Assembly (NCBI RefSeq): GCF_014168815.1
Contig: NZ_AP021972.1
Location: 310,001 to 374,000 of the forward strand
Direction: 5' to 3'
DNA: 64,000 nt
From: Klebsiella sp. WP3-W18-ESBL-02
GTDB taxonomy: Bacteria > Pseudomonadota > Gammaproteobacteria > Enterobacterales > Enterobacteriaceae
Part shown: piece after piece, positions 58,018-64,000 of the stretch
How the letters are laid out: every line of letters begins with the position of its first letter
Numbering within the stretch: the first letter of the stretch is position 1
Program-made: the position numbers and the translations under genes
The notes under the pieces: generated by a model
What the model was told of the DNA's origin: nothing
Databases searched by the model: none
The model's input: the letters and a program-made list of their open reading frames with translations, nothing else

Positions 58018-60213
58018 TTATTTCCTTCGCAGTAGCCGCAGCGCGTTCAGCGTCACCAGTACCGTTGCGCCGGTATCGGCCAGCACCGCCAGCCATAATC
58101 CGGTCATACCGAGCAGGGTGGTGACCAGGAATATGCCCTTCAGCCCCAGCGCAATGGCGATGTTCTGCCGTACGTTGGCATGGGTCGCGCGCGCCAGACG
58201 GATCATTTGCACCAGCCCGGTCAGGCGGTTGTGGGTCAGCGCCGCGTCGGCGGTTTCCAGCGCGACGTCGGTACCGCTGCCCATCGCAATCCCCATTGCC
58301 GCTGCTTTCATTGCCGGAGCGTCGTTGATGCCGTCGCCAACCATGGCCAGCGGCCCTTGTGCGTTCAACGCAGTGACCTCTTTGACCTTGTCGGCAGGCA
58401 GCAGATTCGCGCGGTACGTCATCCCCAGCTCGTCGGCAATCGCCTTCGCGGCCCGTGGGTTATCGCCGGTGAGGATGATACCCTGAATCCCCAGTTCACG
58501 CAGGCCGTCCACTGCCTGCCGCGCTTCCTGACGTACCGTATCGCGCAGCGCCAGAATGCCCAACAGCGTCTCGTCGCGGGTGACCAACACCACGGTATTA
58601 CCTTCATTTTCCAGCTGCTGAATCTGCGCCTGCTGCGCATCTGCCGGGATTTTTCCTGCTGCGCAAATCACGATGGACTGGCCATCGACCTCCGCTTCAA
58701 TCCCTGAACCGACCAGCGTACGCTGCGCTTTGGCCTGTGGGATAGCCAACTGACGCTGCTGCGCTTCGCGAACAATCGCCTGCGCCAGCGGATGCGTGGA
58801 TCCTTGCTCAACGGAGGCCGCCAGCGCCAACAGCGCATCTTCAGCCAGTTCGGCGGCAGGGATAATACGGGTGACCTGCGGTTTCCCGAGGGTCAGGGTA
58901 CCGGTTTTATCAAACGCCATCTGGCGAATCAGGCCGAGCTGCTCGAGCGCCGCGCCGCCTTTTATCAACGCGCCTTGACGCGCTGCAGTGGCGAGGCCAG
59001 AGGTTATTGCTGCAGGTGTAGAAATGACCAGCGCGCACGGGCAGCCAATCAACAGCAGAGTCAGCCCTTTGTAAATCCATTCTTCCCATGACGCGGCAAA
59101 CAGCAGCGGCGGCACCAGCGTGACCAGCAGCGCAACCGCCATAATGGCCGGGGTGTAGATACGGCTGAAGCGGTCGATAAAGCGCTCGATAGGCGCGCGG
59201 CGCTCTTCGGCCTCTTCAATCAGGCGCAGGATGCGGTCAATGGCGCTATCGCCCGGCTTCGAGATGACGCTCAGCTGCACCAGACGGTCAGCGCTGGTCG
59301 CGCCTGCCGGTACGCTTTCTCCGGCGCTACGCTCAACGGGAATCGACTCGCCGGTTAAAGCACTTTCATCAAAGCTGGCGAAAGGCGTTAACAATTTACC
59401 GTCGGCAGGCAGACGGCCGCCGGCAGCGACTTCAATCACGTCTCCCGGCTGCAGGTCCTTTTGGGCTACGGTTTCACGCTGGCCGTCGCGCACGCGCACG
59501 GCGGTATCTGGCTTCAGCGCCATCAGTGCGCTTACGCCCTGACGCGCGCGGTTTGCCGCCCAGCCCTCTAGCCGTTCCCCGATTAAAAACAGCAACAGCA
59601 CCATGGCTGCTTCGGCCGTTGCGCCGATAAACAGCGCGCCGAGGGCTGCGACGCTCATCAGCGTTTCAATGGCAAACCAGCTACCGCTCTTGATTAAGCG
59701 CAGCGCCTGGCGGGCGATAGGGTACAGGCCGACCAGCGTAGTGGCGATAAACGCAAGGTTGCCGAACGGATGATTAAACTGTTCCAGCCCCCAGCTGATC
59801 GCCATCATGACGATCAGCACTATCAGCGGCAGGTTTTCTTTCCAGCGGGAGTCCGCGGCGTTGGCCTGAGGGGTATCTTCGCCACGCAGCGTGTAGCCAG
59901 CGGCGCTGACCGCCTTTTCCACCTGTGTGCGTACGTCTTCATCGGCTTCAACCAGCAGTTTTTCGGTGGCAAAGACCACCTTCGCTTTTTTCACGCCGGC
60001 CACCTGGGCGGCTGCCGTCTCTACTTTACGGGCGCAGGCGGCGCAGTCCATACCGTTGACGACCCAGCTGTAGCGGGCGTCGAGCACGGCGTCGGCCGGC
60101 GCTACTGTGCTCGCGCACTGGCTGTCGCAGCAGCAATCATCCTGCGGTACGAGCGCGGGCTTGAATGAGGTGAACTGAGGGGGCTTCTTGCCCTGTGTCT
60201 CTGGAGTCGACAT
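58018..60213 (-). CDS. zntA: Zn(II)/Cd(II)/Pb(II)-exporting P-type ATPase ZntA
   Basis: A 731-residue P1B-2-type ATPase (E. coli ZntA 732). The N-terminus has a cysteine cluster (DDCCCDSQC near residue 26-34) and a GMDCAAC metal-binding motif near 53-59. Later come the membrane CPC motif (GCPCALVIS), phosphorylation site DKTGTLTLG, STHPLAQA, TGDN and GDGINDAPAM. It exports zinc, cadmium and lead from the cytoplasm. A ZntR-type operator and 20-base spacer promoter lie upstream. Confidence 0.97.
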   Translation of the reverse strand: MSTPETQGKKPPQFTSFKPALVPQDDCCCDSQCASTVAPADAVLDARYSWVVNGMDCAACARKVETAAAQVAGVKKAKVVFATEKLLVEADEDVRTQVEKAVSAAGYTLRGEDTPQANAADSRWKENLPLIVLIVMMAISWGLEQFNHPFGNLAFIATTLVGLYPIARQALRLIKSGSWFAIETLMSVAALGALFIGATAEAAMVLLLFLIGERLEGWAANRARQGVSALMALKPDTAVRVRDGQRETVAQKDLQPGDVIEVAAGGRLPADGKLLTPFASFDESALTGESIPVERSAGESVPAGATSADRLVQLSVISKPGDSAIDRILRLIEEAEERRAPIERFIDRFSRIYTPAIMAVALLVTLVPPLLFAASWEEWIYKGLTLLLIGCPCALVISTPAAITSGLATAARQGALIKGGAALEQLGLIRQMAFDKTGTLTLGKPQVTRIIPAAELAEDALLALAASVEQGSTHPLAQAIVREAQQRQLAIPQAKAQRTLVGSGIEAEVDGQSIVICAAGKIPADAQQAQIQQLENEGNTVVLVTRDETLLGILALRDTVRQEARQAVDGLRELGIQGIILTGDNPRAAKAIADELGMTYRANLLPADKVKEVTALNAQGPLAMVGDGINDAPAMKAAAMGIAMGSGTDVALETADAALTHNRLTGLVQMIRLARATHANVRQNIAIALGLKGIFLVTTLLGMTGLWLAVLADTGATVLVTLNALRLLRRK

Positions 60214-60251
60214 GGTATCCTCCGGTTAATGATCGTTGATTCATTAAGCGC

Positions 60252-60283
60252 AGCATACACTCTGGAGTCGACTCCAGAGTCAA
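60252..60283 (-). promoter_or_regulatory. zntA promoter with ZntR operator
   Basis: On the zntA strand TTGACT (-35; 60283-60278), a 20-base spacer and TATGCT (-10; 60257-60252). The 22-base perfect palindrome at 60259-60280 (half-site ACTCTGGAGTC) overlaps the spacer. The long spacer and palindrome are hallmarks of MerR-family activation, and the half-site is the known ZntR sequence. zntR itself is not in the window. Confidence 0.92.
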
Positions 60284-60291
60284 GCAGGAAA

Positions 60292-60918
60292 TTACAGATA
60301 CAGCGCGCGAACGATAAAGAAATGTCCGGCAAAGTAGCAGGCGGCATAAATTGCGGTATCGGCGCGGAAGCGGCGGCGATACTGGCTGAACAGCCACACA
60401 ATGTTACCAATAAGCAGCAGCGAGGCGCCGAGGAAACCGGACATCGCGGTGTCCGTTGGCCGCAGGAACCACTGTTCACCCGCTACCCACACCATCACCA
60501 GCGTCATGCCGATAAAGGCCAGTACCGGCAGGCGCATCTCTTCAAGCCGCGTCCAGATGACCGCCAGCCACAGCGCGCCAATCACCAACAGCACTACCGG
60601 CAGCGGCCAGAAGAAGGTGAAGGTCAGCTGGCTGGCGAACCAGATGGTATACAGCAGGTGCGAGAGGAAAAATGCCCCTACGGCGTACAGCATCCGCTGA
60701 CGCGGTAGCTGTGTGAGGGTATCGCCGACCAATGCGGCGCACAGGCCCGCCAGCACCAGGTAGCTGATGGCGTTAAACATGGGCGCCTGCCAGGCGAGAA
60801 ACAGCAATAAGATAAGCGTGATGGGTTTAAAGACCCAGCGCTGCCAGGTAGGGCCACGGTAGGCGGCATCGACATAGAGCCAGCCTGAGAAGAAAACGGC
60901 GATGAACGACCAAAGCAT
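60292..60918 (-). CDS. yhhN: YhhN family membrane protein (TMEM86/lysoplasmalogenase-like)
   Basis: A 208-residue inner-membrane protein, same length as E. coli YhhN, with about eight helices. The YhhN family includes eukaryotic TMEM86B lysoplasmalogenase; bacterial activity is not established here. It lies upstream of zntA on the same strand but the ZntR promoter lies between them, so it is probably separately transcribed. Divergent from yhhM. Confidence 0.92.
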   Translation of the reverse strand: MLWSFIAVFFSGWLYVDAAYRGPTWQRWVFKPITLILLLFLAWQAPMFNAISYLVLAGLCAALVGDTLTQLPRQRMLYAVGAFFLSHLLYTIWFASQLTFTFFWPLPVVLLVIGALWLAVIWTRLEEMRLPVLAFIGMTLVMVWVAGEQWFLRPTDTAMSGFLGASLLLIGNIVWLFSQYRRRFRADTAIYAACYFAGHFFIVRALYL

Positions 60919-61053
60919 ATTAAGTCCCTGTTATCATTGATGGGTACTGTATAGCCAGTCCTGAATATTCAGTGTAGTCGGGCTGGCGACCTGATGACAA
61001 TGGCTGACCGCGCCCTTTACTATCATTTGCGTAAATTCTTAAGAGAACCTGAA

Positions 61054-61410
61054 ATGAGCAAAATGCCCCTTTTTTTCATCGTGGTCGTAGCCGTTATCGT
61101 GGTGGCGGCGTCTTTTCGCTATGTGCAGCAGCGGCGAGAAAAGATGGACAACGATGCCGCGCCGCTGATGCAAAAGCGGGTGGTCGTTAGCAATAAACGC
61201 GAGAAGGTGCTTAACGATCGTCGCTCTCGTCAGCAGACGGTGACGCCTGCGGGCAGTGAAATGCGCTATGACGTCGGCTTTAAGCCGGAGCAGGGGGGGC
61301 TGGAGGTGAGTTTTCGGGTCGATGCCGCGCAGTATCATCAACTGACGGTGGGGGACAAAGGGACCCTGAGCTACAAAGGCTCGTGCTTCGTGGCGTTTCA
61401 CGCCGAGTAA
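61054..61410 (+). CDS. yhhM: DUF2500 family protein YhhM
   Basis: A 118-residue membrane-anchored protein (E. coli YhhM 119). One N-terminal helix (residues 5-22), then a basic region with QKRVVVSNKREKVLNDRRSR near residue 42-61, and a beta-rich end (VGDKGTLSYKGSCF). Function is unknown. The ATG at 61054 (MSKMPLFFIVVVAV) is preferred over the frame start at 60994 because it matches the family and follows AAGAGAACCTGAA. It converges with yhhL across a hairpin at 61419-61439. Confidence 0.9.
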   Translation: MSKMPLFFIVVVAVIVVAASFRYVQQRREKMDNDAAPLMQKRVVVSNKREKVLNDRRSRQQTVTPAGSEMRYDVGFKPEQGGLEVSFRVDAAQYHQLTVGDKGTLSYKGSCFVAFHAE

Positions 61411-61418
61411 GGCAACGC

Positions 61419-61439
61419 GGCCTGGCGTAGCGCCAGGCC
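61419..61439. terminator. Hairpin between yhhM and yhhL
   Basis: Perfect 9-bp stem GGCCTGGCG (61419-61427) with CGCCAGGCC (61431-61439), 3-base loop, between convergent stops; no T run. Confidence 0.6.
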
Positions 61440-61445
61440 GGCCGA

Positions 61446-61724
61446 TTATTTCTTCTTCAGGCTGGCGCCAATTTTCTTCTGCCACACCAGCAGTTCGAAG
61501 ACGCCGAAAAGGAAAATACGGACCTTTTCACCGCGCGTCATCTGCGGTCCATCTTTTGGCAGCGTCGATTGCAGCAGCGCCATCTGCATACCGTGCATCA
61601 GGACCATAAAGACCAGCGCGACGTTGACGAAAATATTCAGCGGGCGCGGGAACGGATGGAACAGGTTGAGCGCCAGAAACGCCCACACGCACAGCATCAA
61701 TAAGCGACCCAGATTAATCAGCAT
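61446..61724 (-). CDS. yhhL: DUF1145 family membrane protein YhhL
   Basis: A 92-residue membrane protein (E. coli YhhL 89) with two hydrophobic segments (about 2-22 and 29-50) and a basic C-terminus ending KKIGASLKKK. Function is unknown. It overlaps the 3' end of rsmD by 11 bases and is presumably translated from the same transcript. The start at 61724 (MLINLGRLLML) is chosen by similarity; the frame extends to 61745 inside rsmD. Confidence 0.88.
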   Translation of the reverse strand: MLINLGRLLMLCVWAFLALNLFHPFPRPLNIFVNVALVFMVLMHGMQMALLQSTLPKDGPQMTRGEKVRIFLFGVFELLVWQKKIGASLKKK

Positions 61725-62310
61725 CCTTTTCTCCCTGTTCTTCACGATGATAGAGGCGGTAGGCCACCTGACCCGCTATTTTTTCTCTGTGCAGATCCCA
61801 GCCTGCGGGCACCGGCGGCAGTCCGTTTTCGACTTCGCTTTCGACGTAGATTAACGCGCCGTCGGCCAGCCAGCCGTTGCTCTCAAGCAGGCGTAGCGTC
61901 TCTTCCAGTAACCCCTTACGAAACGGCGGATCGACAAACACGATATCGTGCGGCGTACCGGCCTGGTTGAGGAAGGTAAGGGAGTTAGTATTGACCACTT
62001 TGCCATGCCCGGCCTTCAGCGTCGCAAGATTTTTTTGCAGCTGTTGGGCGACATGACGCTCCATCTCCAGCAGCGTCGCGCTGGCGGCGTAGCGAGAGAG
62101 CGCTTCCAGCCCCAGCGCGCCGCTGCCCGCGAAGCAGTCCAGGCAACGGGCGTCGACCATCGACGGGGCCAGCCAGTTGAATAGCGTTTCGCGCACCCGG
62201 TCGGTGGTGGGGCGCAATCCTGGGCTATCAGGAACGGGGAGTTTACGGCCGCGCCACTGACCGCCAATAATGCGAATCTGGCCACTGCCGCCGGAAGTTG
62301 GTTTTTTCAT
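61714..62310 (-). CDS. rsmD: 16S rRNA (guanine966-N2)-methyltransferase RsmD
   Basis: A 198-residue SAM-dependent methyltransferase (E. coli 198). It methylates G966 of 16S rRNA during 30S assembly. N-terminal RIIGGQWRGRKLPVPDSPGL near 13-32, SAM motif CLDCFAGSGALGLEAL near 59-74 and catalytic FVDPPF (DPPF) near 128. It is divergent from ftsY, as in E. coli, and heads a two-gene unit with yhhL. Confidence 0.96.
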   Translation of the reverse strand: MKKPTSGGSGQIRIIGGQWRGRKLPVPDSPGLRPTTDRVRETLFNWLAPSMVDARCLDCFAGSGALGLEALSRYAASATLLEMERHVAQQLQKNLATLKAGHGKVVNTNSLTFLNQAGTPHDIVFVDPPFRKGLLEETLRLLESNGWLADGALIYVESEVENGLPPVPAGWDLHREKIAGQVAYRLYHREEQGEKDAD

Positions 62311-62489
62311 TTGCTTGCTCTGGTCGCTCTTTCGGCCTGCTATTCTAGCGATCTGCTCTGCTGGGTGAAAGCGGTGAAGACAGGGAAGTTAAGTGGTAGA
62401 CTAAGCCACTAATTTCATCCTTAATTTTAGCCTTCGCGTCGATTGTGGCGAAGTGGCGCCATCAAAAACAGCGGGGAGTGTGGTAGCAA

Positions 62490-64000
62490 ATGGCAAAAGA
62501 AAAAAAACGTGGCTTTTTTTCCTGGCTGGGCTTTGGGCAAAAAGAACAGGAACAGGTTGTTGAATCAGAAGAAAAAATCGAATCGCAGCCGGTAGAAGAT
62601 ACGCCTGCTGCCGAGCCGGAAGTCGTTGCCGAACCGACACCTGCCGCTGAAGACGGCCATACGGTTGCCGAGAGCGAAGCTTTTGCTGCTGAAGTCGTGG
62701 AAGTGACCGAGCAGGTCGCGGAAAGCGAAAAAGCGCAGCCGGAAGCGGTTGAAGAAATCCAGCCGGTTGCCGAAGCGCAGCCGGAAGCGGTTGAAGAGAT
62801 CCAGCCGGTTGCTGAAGCGCAGCCGGAAGCGGTTGAAGAGATCCAGCCGGTTGTCGAAGCGCGGCCGGAAGCGGTTGAAGAAATCCAGCCGGTTGTCGAA
62901 GCGCAGCCGGAAGCGGTTGAAGAAATCCAGCCGGTTGCCGAAGTGCAGCCGGAGGTGGTTGAAGAAATCCAGCCGGTTGTTGAAGCACAGCCGGAAGCGG
63001 TCGAGGAAATCCAGCCAGAGGTGATTGACGACGTTGAGCCTGCGCTAACCGACGAAGAACTGGAAGCACAGGCGCTGGCGACACAGTCCGAAGACGACAT
63101 CGAAGCACAAGATGATGCGTCGTCCGACGATGCCCAGCAGGAGCAGGAAAAACCAACCAAAGAAGGTTTCTTTGCGCGCCTGAAGCGCAGTTTGCTGAAA
63201 ACAAAAGAAAATCTCGGTTCCGGATTTATCAGTCTGTTCCGCGGCAAGAAAATCGACGACGATCTATTTGAAGAGCTCGAAGAACAGCTGTTGATTGCCG
63301 ACGTTGGCGTGGAGACCACCCGTAAAATTATCAGTAGCCTGACCGACACCGCCAGCCGTAAACAGCTGCGCGATGCCGAAGCGCTGTACGGTCTGCTGAA
63401 AGAAGAAATGGGTGAAATTCTCGCAAAAGTTGATGAACCGCTTAATATTGAAGGCAAAACGCCATTCGTCATTCTGATGGTCGGCGTCAACGGCGTGGGT
63501 AAAACCACCACCATCGGCAAGCTGGCACGCCAGTTTGAGCAGCAGGGTAAATCCGTCATGCTGGCGGCAGGCGACACCTTCCGCGCCGCGGCTGTCGAGC
63601 AGCTGCAGGTCTGGGGCCAGCGCAACAACATTCCGGTGATTGCGCAGCACACCGGCGCAGACTCGGCTTCGGTCATCTTTGACGCTATTCAGGCTGCGAA
63701 AGCGCGTAACGTCGATGTGCTGATTGCCGATACCGCCGGGCGCCTGCAGAACAAATCGCACCTGATGGAAGAGCTGAAGAAAATTGTCCGCGTGATGAAG
63801 AAACTCGACGTGGATGCGCCGCATGAGGTGATGCTGACTATTGACGCCAGCACCGGGCAGAACGCTATCAGCCAGGCCAAACTGTTCCATGAGGCTGTGG
63901 GCCTGACCGGCATTACGTTGACTAAACTCGACGGTACCGCCAAAGGTGGGGTGATATTCTCCGTGGCGGACCAGTTCGGTATCCCGATTCGTTATATCGG
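62490..64000 (+). CDS. ftsY: Signal recognition particle receptor FtsY (3' end outside window)
   Basis: The first 503 codons of ftsY; the gene continues past the window. FtsY docks ribosome-SRP complexes at the membrane for co-translational insertion. The acidic A domain (residues 1 to about 235) begins MAKEKKRGFFSWLGFGQKEQ, the conserved lipid-binding start, and contains seven near-identical 14-residue repeats (82-176). The NG GTPase domain follows: GVNGVGKTTTIGKLA near 332, DTFRAAAVEQL near 363, DTAGRL near 414 and TKLDGTAKGG near 479. It is divergent from rsmD. Expected next genes, ftsE and ftsX, lie outside. Confidence 0.97.
   Translation, partial: MAKEKKRGFFSWLGFGQKEQEQVVESEEKIESQPVEDTPAAEPEVVAEPTPAAEDGHTVAESEAFAAEVVEVTEQVAESEKAQPEAVEEIQPVAEAQPEAVEEIQPVAEAQPEAVEEIQPVVEARPEAVEEIQPVVEAQPEAVEEIQPVAEVQPEVVEEIQPVVEAQPEAVEEIQPEVIDDVEPALTDEELEAQALATQSEDDIEAQDDASSDDAQQEQEKPTKEGFFARLKRSLLKTKENLGSGFISLFRGKKIDDDLFEELEEQLLIADVGVETTRKIISSLTDTASRKQLRDAEALYGLLKEEMGEILAKVDEPLNIEGKTPFVILMVGVNGVGKTTTIGKLARQFEQQGKSVMLAAGDTFRAAAVEQLQVWGQRNNIPVIAQHTGADSASVIFDAIQAAKARNVDVLIADTAGRLQNKSHLMEELKKIVRVMKKLDVDAPHEVMLTIDASTGQNAISQAKLFHEAVGLTGITLTKLDGTAKGGVIFSVADQFGIPIRYI
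62733..63017 (+). repeat. In-frame 42-base tandem repeat in ftsY A domain
   Basis: Seven copies of a 42-base unit (the last partial), starting at 62733, 62775, 62817, 62859, 62901, 62943 and 62985. They encode the 14-residue unit AQPEAVEEIQPV(A/V)E with few substitutions (AR, VQPEVV variants). The in-frame length means copy number can change without frameshift. Confidence 0.95.

Noticed and set aside
62462..63676. 404-residue open frame antisense to ftsY, rich in Ser/Thr/Cys repeats
   Set aside because: The repetitive protein is only the reverse reading of the 42-base ftsY repeat; ftsY is certain.

Overview
The window is chromosomal DNA of a member of the Enterobacteriaceae. Almost every gene has a close relative at the equivalent place in E. 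coli K-12 (bcs cellulose operon, pdeK, dctA, yhjJ, kdgK, pdeH, yhjE-yhjD-yhjC-yhjB, then gor, rlmJ, prlC, rsmJ, uspA/uspB, pitA, yhiN, then yhhS, dcrB, yhhQ, tusA, zntA, yhhN, yhhM, yhhL, rsmD, ftsY). REP/BIME palindromes of the enteric type lie between several genes. It is not E. coli itself: the acid-fitness region that K-12 carries between yhjB and gor is replaced by other genes, and padC plus a complete arnBCADTEF operon sit between yhiN and yhhS. An Enterobacter-, Kosakonia- or Klebsiella-like genus is likely, but I cannot fix the genus from sequence alone. No rRNA, tRNA, IS element, prophage core or CRISPR array was seen.

Layout. (1) 286-10562: bcsRQABZC cellulose synthesis and secretion operon, apparently intact, including codon 6 of bcsQ. 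(2) 10709-17936: c-di-GMP phosphodiesterase pdeK/hmsP, dicarboxylate transporter dctA, the non-catalytic peptidase-like yhjJ, kdgK, and a second phosphodiesterase, pdeH, behind a near-consensus flagellar sigma-28 promoter. (3) 17974-23453: MFS transporter yhjE, membrane protein yhjD, LysR regulator yhjC paired with a divergent SDR gene, and LuxR-type regulator yhjB. (4) 23430-31910: variable region with a T4-lysozyme-fold protein lacking two catalytic residues, a GNAT acetyltransferase, a HEPN/membrane/ankyrin-like protein, a bestrophin with a small unknown partner, two LysR regulators, a YncE-like beta-propeller with a Fur box, and a MipA/OmpV outer-membrane protein. (5) 32017-43526: conserved housekeeping and stress genes, plus an NDH-type flavoprotein divergent from an RsrR-like Rrf2 regulator. 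(6) 43528-52766: LysR/padC phenolic-acid module, then arnBCADTEF for L-Ara4N modification of lipid A behind a PmrA box. (7) 52913-64000: yhhS, dcrB, yhhQ with a preQ1-I riboswitch, tusA, a periplasmic 5'-nucleotidase, zntA with a ZntR operator, yhhN, yhhM, yhhL, rsmD and the 5' part of ftsY with an expanded tandem repeat.

Functional links. Cellulose synthase is activated by c-di-GMP through the PilZ domain of BcsA, and two phosphodiesterases encoded just downstream can lower that signal. The sigma-28 promoter links one of them to flagellar gene expression. Several genes face a divergent or adjacent regulator (SDR/yhjC, MipA/LysR, padC/LysR, flavoprotein/Rrf2). Recognisable control sites (PmrA, ZntR, KdgR, Fur, sigma-32, sigma-28, preQ1) give testable regulation for many of the loci. 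The best candidates for undescribed biology are the variable region 23430-27545 and the RsrR-like/flavoprotein pair at 37418-39359.
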